DNA from: Climacium dendroides
Lineage: Eukaryota; Streptophyta; Bryopsida; Hypnales; Climaciaceae
Length of the DNA: 64,000 nt
Assembly: GCA_950106755.1 (NCBI GenBank)
Contig: CATNNA010000001.1
Location: forward strand, 1,984,001 to 2,048,000
Direction: 5' to 3'
Below, one piece after another: positions 1 through 11,684 of this stretch. Under the pieces are notes generated by a model that saw only the letters and a program-made list of their open reading frames with translations, made no database searches and was not told where the DNA came from. Position numbers and translations under genes: made by a program. Each line of letters begins with the position of its first letter. Position 1 is the stretch's first letter.

Positions 1-187
1 TTTCAAAACAAATTCTCTAAAAATCATGCTGTGTTTAATAGAACCCAAACCAATAAATTATATGGGTTTGACGTGCAAGCATGTCCAAAAACGTAACACA
101 GAAGTTGCAAATATTCAAAATAATTAGGATTCATGGAAAAACTACATTTTAAGACAACCCTATTGCTTTCCTACACTGTCTTCTTCA

Positions 188-205
188 TTTGAAATGGATT
201 TCAAA
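188..205. repeat. Example of the 18-bp dyad in each left-type monomer
   Basis: TTTGAAAT-GG-ATTTCAAA is a perfect inverted repeat with 8-bp arms and a 2-bp centre. It is intact in almost all compartment A monomers. In the CATGTGAAATGG variant, frequent further right, the outer arm is mismatched, leaving 6-bp arms. In the TCAATGCAAA variant the outermost pairs are also lost. Confidence 0.9.
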
Positions 206-594
206 ACAAATACTCTAAAAATCATGCTGTATTTAATATAACCCAAACCAATAAATTATACGGATTTGACGTGCAAGCATGTCCAAAAACGTAACACACA
301 AGTTGCAAATGTTCAAAATAATTAGGATTCATGGAAAAACTTCATTTTAAGACAACCCTATTGCTTTCCTACACTGTCTTCTTCATTTGAAATGGATTTC
401 AAAACAAATACTCTAAAAATCATGCTGTATTTAATAGAACCCAAACCAATAAATTATATGGGTTTGACGTGCAAGCATGCCCAAAAACGTAACACACAAG
501 TTGCAAATGTTCAAAATAATTAGGATTCATGGAAAAACTTAATTTTAAGACAACCCTATTGCTTTCCTACACTGTCTTCTTCATTTGAAATGGA

Positions 595-2376
595 TTTCAA
601 AACAAATACTCTAAAAATCATGCTGTATTTAATATAACCCAAACCAATAAATTATACGGATTTGACGTGCAAGCATGCTCAATAACGTAACACGCAAGTT
701 GCAAATGTTCAAAATAATTAGGATTCATGGAAAAACCTAATTTTAAGACAACCCTATTGCTTTCCTACACTGTCTTCTTCATTTGAAATGGATTTCAAAA
801 CAAATTCTCTAAAAATCATGCTGTGTTTAATAGAACCCAAACCAATAAATTATATGGGTTTGACGTACAAGCATGCCCAAAAACGTAACACACAAGTTGC
901 AAATGTTCAAAATAATTAGGATTCATGGAAAAACTTAATTTTAAGACAACCCTATTGCTTTCCTACACTGTCTTCTTCATTTGAAATGGATTTCAAAACA
1001 AATACTCTAAAAATCATGCTGTATTTAATAGAACCCAAACCAATAAATTATATGGGTTTGACGTGCAAGCATGCCCAAAAACGTAACACACAAGTTGCAA
1101 ATGTTCAAAATAATTAGGATTCATGGAAAAACTTGATTTGAAGACAACCCTATTGCTTTCCTACACTGTCTTCTTCATTTGAAATGGATTTCAAAACAAA
1201 TACTCTAAAAATCATGCTGTATTTAATATAACCCAAACCAATAAATTATACGGATTTGACGTGCAAGCATGCTCAATAACGTAACACACAAGTTGCAAAT
1301 GTTCAAAATAATTAGGATTCATGGAAAAACTACATTTTAAGACAACCCTATTGCTTTCCTACACTGTCTTCTTCATTTGAAATGGATTTCAAAACAAATA
1401 CTCTAAAAATCATGCTGTATTTAATAGAACCCAAACCAATAAATTATACGGATTTGACGTGCAAGCATGCTCAATAACGTAACACGCAAGTTGCAAATGT
1501 TCAAAATAATTAGGATTCATGGAAAAACTTAATTTTAAGACAACCCTATTGCTTTCCTACACTGTCTTCTTCATTTGAAATGGATTTCAAAACAAATACT
1601 CTAAAAATCATGCTGTGTTTAATAGAACCCAAACCAATGAATTATATGGGTTTGACGTGCAAGCATGTCCAAAAACGTAACACAGAAATTGCAAATGTTC
1701 AAAATAATTAGGATTCATGGAAAAACTTCATTTTAAGACTACCCTATTGCTTTCCTACACTGTCTTCTTCATTTGAAATGGATTTCAAAACAAATACTCT
1801 AAAAATCATGCTGTATTTAATAGAACCCAAACCAATAAATTATATGGGTTTGACGTGCAAGCATGTCCAAAAACGTAACACACAAGTTGCAAATGTTCAA
1901 AATAATTAGGATTCATGGAAAAACTTAATTTGAAGACAACCCTATTGCTTTCCTACACTGTCTTCTTCATTTGAAATGGATTTCAAAACAAATTCTCTAA
2001 AAATCATGCTGTGTTTAATAGAACCCAAACCAATGAATTATATGGGTTTGACGTGCAAGCATGTCCAAAAACGTAACACAGAAGTTGCAAATGTTCAAAA
2101 TAATTAGGATTCATGGAAAAACTTCATTTTAAGACAACCCTATTGCTTTCCTACACTGTCTTCTTCATTTGAAATGGATTTCAAAACAAATACTCTAAAA
2201 ATCATGCTGTATTTAATATAACCCAAACCAATGAATTATATGGGTTTGACGTGCAAGCATGTCCAAAAACGTAACACAGAAATTGCAAATATTCAAAATA
2301 ATTAGGATTCATGGAAAAACTACATTTTAAGACAACCCTATTGCTTTCCTACACTGTCTTCTTCATTTGAAATGGA
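595..2376. repeat. 9-monomer HOR, copy 1 (1,782 bp)
   Basis: Nine successive monomer types form a unit. The first carries CCTAATTTT after GGAAAAA, the second GACGTACAAG, and the third a TTTGAAGAC ending (TTGATTTG in this copy). The fourth has ACTACATTTT, the fifth TACGGAT with CACGCAAG, and the sixth CAATGAATT with CAGAAATT and AAGACTACCC. The seventh has GTCC with TTTGAAG, the eighth CAATGAATT with CAGAAG, and the ninth TATAACCC with CAATGAATT. The same order recurs 2,772 bp (14 monomers) downstream. The five intervening monomers, 2,377-3,366, are further satellite copies resembling those at 199-594. Confidence 0.85.
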
Positions 2377-3366
2377 TTTCAAAACAAATACTCTAAAAAT
2401 CATGCTGTATTTAATATAACCCAAACCAATAAATTATACGGATTTGACGTGCAAGCATGTCCAAAAACGTAACACACAAGTTGCAAATGTTCAAAATAAT
2501 TAGGATTCATGGAAAAACTTAATTTTAAGACAACCCTATTGCTTTCCTACACTGTCTTCTTCATTTGAAATGGATTTCAAAACAAATACTCTAAAAATCA
2601 TGCTGTATTTAATATAACCCAAACCAATAAATTATACGGATTTGACGTGCAAGCATGTCCAAAAACGTAACACACAAGTTGCAAATGTTCAAAATAATTA
2701 GGATTCATGGAAAAACTTCATTTTAAGACAACCCTATTGCTTTCCTACACTGTCTTCTTCATTTGAAATGGATTTCAAAACAAATACTCTAAAAATCATG
2801 CTGTATTTAATAGAACCCAAACCAATAAATTATATGGGTTTGACGTGCAAGCATGCCCAAAAACGTAACACACAAGTTGCAAATGTTCAAAATAATTAGG
2901 ATTCATGGAAAAACTTAATTTTAAGACAACCCTATTGCTTTCCTACACTGTCTTCTTCATTTGAAATGGATTTCAAAACAAATACTCTAAAAATCATGCT
3001 GTATTTAATATAACCCAAACCAATAAATTATACGGATTTGACGTGCAAGCATGCTCAATAACGTAACACACAAGTTGCAAATGTTCAAAATAATTAGGAT
3101 TCATGGAAAAACTTAATTTTAAGACAACCCTATTGCTTTCCTACACTGTCTTCTTCATTTGAAATGGATTTCAAAACAAATTCTCTAAAAATCATGCTGT
3201 GTTTAATAGAACCCAAACCAATAAATTATATGGGTTTGACGTGCAAGCATGCCCAAAAACGTAACACACAAGTTGCAAATGTTCAAAATAATTAGGATTC
3301 ATGGAAAAACTTCATTTTAAGACAACCCTATTGCTTTCCTACACTGTCTTCTTCATTTGAAATGGA

Positions 3367-5148
3367 TTTCAAAACAAATACTCTAAAAATCATGCTGTAT
3401 TTAATATAACCCAAACCAATAAATTATACGGATTTGACGTGCAAGCATGCTCAATAACGTAACACGCAAGTTGCAAATGTTCAAAATAATTAGGATTCAT
3501 GGAAAAACCTAATTTTAAGACAACCCTATTGCTTTCCTACACTGTCTTCTTCATTTGAAATGGATTTCAAAACAAATTCTCTAAAAATCATGCTGTGTTT
3601 AATAGAACCCAAACCAATAAATTATATGGGTTTGACGTACAAGCATGCCCAAAAACGTAACACACAAGTTGCAAATGTTCAAAATAATTAGGATTCATGG
3701 AAAAACTTAATTTTAAGACAACCCTATTGCTTTCCTACACTGTCTTCTTCATTTGAAATGGATTTCAAAACAAATACTCTAAAAATCATGCTGTATTTAA
3801 TAGAACCCAAACCAATAAATTATATGGGTTTGACGTGCAAGCATGCCCAAAAACGTAACACACAAGTTGCAAATGTTCAAAATAATTAGGATTCATGGAA
3901 AAACTTAATTTGAAGACAACCCTATTGCTTTCCTACACTGTCTTCTTCATTTGAAATGGATTTCAAAACAAATACTCTAAAAATCATGCTGTATTTAATA
4001 TAACCCAAACCAATAAATTATACGGATTTGACGTGCAAGCATGCTCAATAACGTAACACACAAGTTGCAAATGTTCAAAATAATTAGGATTCATGGAAAA
4101 ACTACATTTTAAGACAACCCTATTGCTTTCCTACACTGTCTTCTTCATTTGAAATGGATTTCAAAACAAATACTCTAAAAATCATGCTGTATTTAATAGA
4201 ACCCAAACCAATAAATTATACGGATTTGACGTGCAAGCATGCTCAATAACGTAACACGCAAGTTGCAAATGTTCAAAATAATTAGGATTCATGGAAAAAC
4301 TTAATTTTAAGACAACCCTATTGCTTTCCTACACTGTCTTCTTCATTTGAAATGGATTTCAAAACAAATTCTCTAAAAATCATGCTGTGTTTAATAGAAC
4401 CCAAACCAATGAATTATATGGGTTTGACGTGCAAGCATGTCCAAAAACGTAACACAGAAATTGCAAATGTTCAAAATAATTAGGATTCATGGAAAAACTT
4501 CATTTTAAGACTACCCTATTGCTTTCCTACACTGTCTTCTTCATTTGAAATGGATTTCAAAACAAATACTCTAAAAATCATGCTGTATTTAATAGAACCC
4601 AAACCAATAAATTATATGGGTTTGACGTGCAAGCATGTCCAAAAACGTAACACACAAGTTGCAAATGTTCAAAATAATTAGGATTCATGGAAAAACTTAA
4701 TTTGAAGACAACCCTATTGCTTTCCTACACTGTCTTCTTCATTTGAAATGGATTTCAAAACAAATTCTCTAAAAATCATGCTGTGTTTAATAGAACCCAA
4801 ACCAATGAATTATATGGGTTTGACGTGCAAGCATGTCCAAAAACGTAACACAGAAGTTGCAAATGTTCAAAATAATTAGGATTCATGGAAAAACTTCATT
4901 TTAAGACAACCCTATTGCTTTCCTACACTGTCTTCTTCATTTGAAATGGATTTCAAAACAAATACTCTAAAAATCATGCTGTATTTAATATAACCCAAAC
5001 CAATGAATTATATGGGTTTGACGTGCAAGCATGTCCAAAAACGTAACACAGAAATTGCAAATGTTCAAAATAATTAGGATTCATGGAAAAACTTCATTTT
5101 AAGACAACCCTATTGCTTTCCTACACTGTCTTCTTCATTTGAAATGGA
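3367..5148. repeat. 9-monomer HOR, copy 2 (1,782 bp)
   Basis: The nine monomer types of 595-2,376 repeat in the same order, offset by exactly 2,772 bp. Rare shared markers include CCTAATTTT, GACGTACAAG and AAGACTACCC. By eye there are a few substitutions. In the sixth monomer TTCTCT replaces TACTCT, and the last monomer ends ATGTTC/CTTCATTTT instead of ATATTC/CTACATTTT. Confidence 0.85.
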
Positions 5149-6732
5149 TTTCAAAACAAATACTCTAAAAATCATGCTGTATTTAATATAACCCAAACCA
5201 ATAAATTATACGGATTTGACGTGCAAGCATGCTCAATAACGTAACACGCAAGTTGCAAATGTTCAAAATAATTAGGATTCATGGAAAAACCTAATTTTAA
5301 GACAACCCTATTGCTTTCCTACACTGTCTTCTTCATTTGAAATGGATTTCAAAACAAATTCTCTAAAAATCATGCTGTGTTTAATAGAACCCAAACCAAT
5401 AAATTATATGGGTTTGACGTGCAAGCATGCCCAAAAACGTAACACACAAGTTGCAAATGTTCAAAATAATTAGGATTCATGGAAAAACTTAATTTGAAGA
5501 CAACCCTATTGCTTTCCTACACTGTCTTCTTCATTTGAAATGGATTTCAAAACAAATACTCTAAAAATCATGCTGTATTTAATATAACCCAAACCAATAA
5601 ATTATACGGATTTGACGTGCAAGCATGCTCAATAACGTAACACACAAGTTGCAAATGTTCAAAATAATTAGGATTCATGGAAAAACTACATTTTAAGACA
5701 ACCCTATTGCTTTCCTACACTGTCTTCTTCATTTGAAATGGATTTCAAAACAAATACTCTAAAAATCATGCTGTATTTAATAGAACCCAAACCAATAAAT
5801 TATACGGATTTGACGTGCAAGCATGCTCAATAACGTAACACGCAAGTTGCAAATGTTCAAAATAATTAGGATTCATGGAAAAACTTAATTTTAAGACAAC
5901 CCTATTGCTTTCCTACACTGTCTTCTTCATTTGAAATGGATTTCAAAACAAATTCTCTAAAAATCATGCTGTGTTTAATAGAACCCAAACCAATGAATTA
6001 TATGGGTTTGACGTGCAAGCATGTCCAAAAACGTAACACAGAAATTGCAAATGTTCAAAATAATTAGGATTCATGGAAAAACTTCATTTTAAGACAACCC
6101 TATTGCTTTCCTACACTCTCTTCCTCATTTGAAATGGATTTCAATGCAAATACTGTAAAAATCATGCTGTATTTAATAGAACCCAACCCAATAAATTATA
6201 TGGGTTTGACGTGCAAGCATGTCCAAAAACGTAACACACAAGTTGCAAATGTTCAAAATAATTAGGATTGATGGAAAAACTTAATTTGAAGACAACCCTA
6301 TTGCTTTCCTACACTGTCTTCTTCATTTGAAATGGATTTCAAAACAAATTCTCTAAAAATCATGCTGTGTTTAATAGAACCCAAACCAATGAATTATATG
6401 GGTTTGACGTGCAAGCATGTCCAAAAACGTAACACAGAAGTTGCAAATGTTCAAAATAATTAGGATTCATGGAAAAACTTCATTTTAAGACAACCCTATT
6501 GCTTTCCTACACTGTCTTCTTCATTTGAAATGGATATCAAAACAAATACTCTAAAAATCATGCTGTATTTAATATAACCCAAAGCAATGAATTATATGGG
6601 TTTGACGTGCAAGCATGTCCAAAAACGTAACACAGAAATTGCAAATGTTCAAAATAATTAGGATTCATGGAAAAACTTCATTTTAAGACAACCCTATTGC
6701 TTTCCTACACTGTCTTCTTCATTTGAAATGGA
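5149..6732. repeat. HOR copy 3, contracted to 8 monomers
   Basis: This directly follows copy 2 and begins with the same CCTAATTTT monomer. The second and third types are fused into one monomer at 5,347-5,544, which has GTGTTT, GCCC and the TTTGAAG ending but not the GTAC site. The other types follow in order. The seventh monomer (6,139-6,336) carries a foreign-looking patch described separately. The loss of one unit is the expected product of unequal exchange between adjacent monomers; the mechanism is inferred. Confidence 0.8.
6118..6155. repeat. Short patch of right-side variants inside compartment A
   Basis: Within one left-type monomer, a minimum 38-bp tract switches to four variant sites typical of the middle of the array: CACTCTC for CACTGTC (6,118), TTCCTC for TTCTTC (6,124), TCAATGCAAA for TCAAAACAAA (6,145-6,146) and CTGTAA for CTCTAA (6,155). 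The same combination appears at 10,078-10,115 and 12,852-12,889. The flanks return to the left-compartment type. This looks like a gene-conversion tract or double exchange; the direction is unknown. Confidence 0.8.
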
Positions 6733-6930
6733 TTTCAAAACAAATTCTCTAAAAATCATGCTGTGTTTAATAGAACCCAAACCAATAAATTATATGGGTT
6801 TGACGTGCAAGCATGTCCAAAAACGTAACACAGAAGTTGCAAATGTTCAAAATAATTAGGATTCATGGAAAAACTTAATTTTAAGACAACCCTATTGCTT
6901 TCCTACACTGTCTTCTTCATTTGAAATGGA

Positions 6931-8118
6931 TTTCAAAACAAATACTCTAAAAATCATGCTGTATTTAATATAACCCAAACCAATAAATTATACGGATTTG
7001 ACGTGCAAGCATGCTCAATAACGTAACACGCAAGTTGCAAATGTTCAAAATAATTAGGATTCATGGAAAAACCTAATTTTAAGACAACCCTATTGCTTTC
7101 CTACACTGTCTTCTTCATTTGAAATGGATTTCAAAACAAATTCTCTAAAAATCATGCTGTGTTTAATAGAACCCAAACCAATAAATTATATGGGTTTGAC
7201 GTACAAGCATGCCCAAAAACGTAACACACAAGTTGCAAATGTTCAAAATAATTAGGATTCATGGAAAAACTTAATTTTAAGACAACCCTATTGCTTTCCT
7301 ACACTGTCTTCTTCATTTGAAATGGATTTCAAAACAAATACTCTAAAAATCATGCTGTATTTAATAGAACCCAAACCAATAAATTATATGGGTTTGACGT
7401 GCAAGCATGCCCAAAAACGTAACACACAAGTTGCAAATGTTCAAAATAATTAGGATTCATGGAAAAACTTAATTTGAAGACAACCCTATTGCTTTCCTAC
7501 ACTGTCTTCTTCATTTGAAATGGATTTCAAAACAAATACTCTAAAAATCATGCTGTATTTAATATAACCCAAACCAATAAATTATACGGATTTGACGTGC
7601 AAGCATGCTCAATAACGTAACACACAAGTTGCAAATGTTCAAAATAATTAGGATTCATGGAAAAACTACATTTTAAGACAACCCTATTGCTTTCCTACAC
7701 TGTCTTCTTCATTTGAAATGGATTTCAAAACAAATACTCTAAAAATCATGCTGTATTTAATAGAACCCAAACCAATAAATTATATGGGTTTGACGTGCAA
7801 GCATGTCCAAAAACGTAACACACAAGTTGCAAATGTTCAAAATAATTAGGATTCATGGAAAAACTTAATTTGAAGACAACCCTATTGCTTTCCTACACTG
7901 TCTTCTTCATTTGAAATGGATTTCAAAACAAATTCTCTAAAAATCATGCTGTGTTTAATAGAACCCAAACCAATGAATTATATGGGTTTGACGTGCAAGC
8001 ATGTCCAAAAACGTAACACAGAAGTTGCAAATGTTCAAAATAATTAGGATTCATGGAAAAACTTCATTTTAAGACAACCCTATTGCTTTCCTACACTGTC
8101 TTCTTCATTTGAAATGGA
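6931..8118. repeat. HOR copy 4, contracted to 6 monomers
   Basis: Types 1, 2, 3, 4, 7 and 8 of the 9-monomer unit occur in order; types 5, 6 and 9 are absent. A single monomer at 6,733-6,930 separates it from copy 3. The next unit restarts at 8,119 with the CCTAATTTT monomer. Confidence 0.75.
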
Positions 8119-8316
8119 TTTCAAAACAAATACTCTAAAAATCATGCTGTATTTAATATAACCCAAACCAATAAATTATACGGATTTGACGTGCAAGCAT
8201 GCTCAATAACGTAACACGCAAGTTGCAAATGTTCAAAATAATTAGGATTCATGGAAAAACCTAATTTTAAGACAACCCTATTGCTTTCCTACACTGTCTT
8301 CTTCATTTGAAATGGA

Positions 8317-11300
8317 TTTCAAAACAAATTCTCTAAAAATCATGCTGTGTTTAATAGAACCCAAACCAATAAATTATATGGGTTTGACGTGCAAGCATGC
8401 CCAAAAACGTAACACACAAGTTGCAAATGTTCAAAATAATTAGGATTTATGGAAAAACTTAATTTTAAGACAACCCTATTGCTTTCCTACACTGTCTTCT
8501 TCATTTGAAATGGATTTCAAAACAAATACTCTAAAAATCATGCTGTATTTAATAGAACCCAAACCAATAAATTATATGGGTTTGACGTGCAAGCATGCCC
8601 AAAAACGTAACACACAAGTTGCAAATGTTCAAAATAATTAGGATTCATAGAAAAACTTAATTTCAAGACAACCCTATTGCTTTCCTACACTGTCTTCTTC
8701 ATTTGAAATGGATTTCAAAACAAATACTCTAAAAATCATGCTGTATTTAATAGAACCCAAACCAATAAATTATATGGGTTTGACGTGCAAGCATGTCCAA
8801 AAACGTAACACACAAGTTGCAAATGTTCAAAATAATTAGGATTTATGGAAAAACTTAATTTTAAGACAACCCTATTGCTTTCCTACACTGTCTTCTTCAT
8901 TTGAAATGGATTTCAAAACAAATTCTCTAAAAATCATGCTGTGTTTAATAGAACCCAAACCAATAAATTATATGGGTTTGACGTGCAAGCATGCCCAAAA
9001 ACGTGACACAGAAGTTGCAAATGTTCAAAATAATTAGGATTCATGGAAAAACTTAATTTGAAGACAACCCTATTGCTTTCCTACACTGTCTTCTTCATTT
9101 GAAATGGATTTCAAAACAAATACTCTAAAAATCATGCTGTATTTAATATAACCCAAACCAATAAATTATACGGATTTGACGTGCAAGCATGCTCAATAAC
9201 GTAACACGCAAGTTGCAAATGTTCAAAATAATTAGGATTCATGGAAAAACCTAATTTTAAGACAACCCTATTGCTTTCCTACACTGTCTTCTTCATTTGA
9301 AATGGATTTCAAAACAAATTCTCTAAAAATCATGCTGTGTTTAATAGAACCCAAACCAATAAATTATATGGGTTTGACGTACAAGCATGCCCAAAAACGT
9401 AACACACAAGTTGCAAATGTTCAAAATACTTAGGATTCATGGAAAAACTTAATTTTAAGACAACCCTATTGCTTTCCTACACTGTCTTCTTCATTTGAAA
9501 TGGATTTCAAAACAAATACTCTAAAAATCATGCTGTATTTAATAGAACCCAAACCAATAAATTATATGGGTTTGACGTGCAAGCATGCCCAAAAACGTAA
9601 CACACAAGTTGCAAATGTTCAAAATAATTAGGATTCATGGAAAAACTTAATTTGAAGACAACCCTATTGCTTTCCTACACTGTCTTCTTCATTTGAAATG
9701 GATTTCAAAACAAATACTCTAAAAATCATGCTGTATTTAATAGAACCCAAACCAATAAATTATACGGATTTGACGTGCAAGCATGCTCAATAACGTAACA
9801 CGCAAGTTGCAAATGTTCAAAATAATTAGGATTCATGGAAAAACTTAATTTTAAGACAACCCTATTGCTTTCCTACACTGTCTTCTTCATTTGAAATGGA
9901 TTTCAAAACAAATTCTCTAAAAATCATGCTGTATTTAATATAACCCAAACCAATCAATTATATGGGTTTGACGTGCAAGCATGCCCAAAAACGTAACACA
10001 CAAGTTGCAAATGTTCAAAATAATTAGGATTCATGGAAAAACTTAATTTTAAGACAACCCTATTGCTTTCCTACACTCTCTTCCTCATTTGAAATGGATT
10101 TCAATGCAAATACTGTAAAAATCATGCTGTATTTAATAGAACCCAAACCAATAAATTTATATGGGTTTGACGTGCAAGCATGTCCAAAAACGTAACACAC
10201 AAGTTGCAAATGTTCAAAATAATTAGGATTCATGGAAAAACTTAATTTTAAGACAACCCTATTGCTTTCCTACACTGTCTTCTTCATTTGAAATGGATTT
10301 CAAAACAAATACTCTAAAAATCATGCTGTATTTAATAGAACCCAAACCAATAAATTATATGGGGTTGACGTGCAAGCATGCCCAAAAACGTAACACACAA
10401 GTTGCAAATGTTCAAAATAATTAGGATTCATAGAAAAACTTAATTTGAAGACAACCCTATTGCTTTCCTACACTGTCTTCTTCATTTGAAATGGATTTCA
10501 AAACAAATACTCTAAAAATCATGCTGTATTTAATAGAACCCAAACCAATAAATTATATGGGTTTGACGTGCAAGCATGTCCAAAAACGTAACACAGAAGT
10601 TGCAAATGTTCAAAATAATTAGGATTTATGGAAAAACTTAATTTGAAGACAACCCTATTGCTTTCCTACACTGTCTTCTTCATTTGAAATGGATTTCAAA
10701 ACAAATTCTCTAAAAATCATGCTGTGTTTAATAGAACCCAAACCAATGAATTATATGGGTTTGACGTGCAAGCATGTCCAAAAACGTAACACAGAAGTTG
10801 CAAATGTTCAAAATAATTAGGATTCATGGAAAAACTTAATTTTAAGACAACCCTATTGCTTTCCTACACTATCTTCTTCATGTGAAATGGATTTCAAAAC
10901 AAATCCTCTAAAAATCATGCTGTATTCAATAGAATCCAAACCAATAAATTATATGGGTTTGACGTGCAAGCATGACCAAAAACGTAACACACAAGTTGCA
11001 AATGTTCAAAATAATTAGGATTCATGGAAAAACTTAATTTTAAGACAACCCTATTGCTTTCCTACACTCTCTTCTTCATTTGAAATGGATTTCAAAACAA
11101 ATACTGTAAAAATCATGCTGTATTGAATAGAACCCAAACCAATAAATTATATTTGTTTGACGTGCAAGCATGACCAAAATCGTAACACACAAGTTGCAAA
11201 TGTTCAAAATAATTAGGATTCATGGAAAAACTTAATTTTAAGACAACCCTATCGCTTTCCTACACTCTCTTCTTCATTTGAAATGGATTTCAAAACAAAT

Positions 11301-11684
11301 ACTCTAAAAATCATGTTGTATTGAATAGAACCCAAACCAATAAATTATATGGGTTTGACGTGCAAGCATGACCAAAAACGTAACACACAAGTTGCAAATG
11401 TTCAAAATAATTAGGATTTTTTGGAAAAACTTAATTTTAAGACAACCCTATTGCTTTCCGACACTCTCTTCTTCATGTGAAATGGATTTCAAAACAAATA
11501 CTGTAAAAATCATGCTGTATTGAATAGAACCCAAACCAATAAATTATATTTGTTTGACGTGCAAGCATGTCCAAAAACGTAACACACAAGTTGCAAATGT
11601 TCAAAATAATTAGGATTCATGGAAAAACTTAATTTGAAGACAACCCTATTGCTTTCCTACACTGTCTTCTTCATTTGAAATGGA
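8317..11684. repeat. 17-monomer block, copy 1 (3,368 bp)
   Basis: This block of 17 monomers carries rare markers that recur 3,368 or 2,774 bp later: TAGGATTTATGG (8,441), TTCATAGAAAAAC with TTTCAAGAC (8,644 onward), ACGTGACACA (9,001) and CAATCAATT (9,951). It also has the first 199-bp monomer of the window (ATAAATTTAT at 10,151) and GGATTTTTTGG (11,414 onward). It spans the change from CTCTAA to CTGTAA monomers. The last few dozen bases are less certain as part of the duplicated unit. Confidence 0.85.

Larger units (their letters stand above)
1..10070. repeat. Compartment A: strict 198-bp monomers
   Basis: The first 50 monomers sit exactly on a 198-bp grid with no net indel. They share CTCTAAAAATC (not CTGTAA), CTGTCTTCTTCATTTG, and either TATGGGTTTGACG or the variant TACGGATTTGACG, which is coupled to GCTCAATAACG. 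Monomers alternate among recognisable types, for example GTGTTTAATAGAACC versus GTATTTAATATAACC. Because 198 is divisible by 3, reading frames stay in register across units, but stops recur in every frame, so no long open frame forms. No gene or regulatory element is apparent. Confidence 0.95.
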
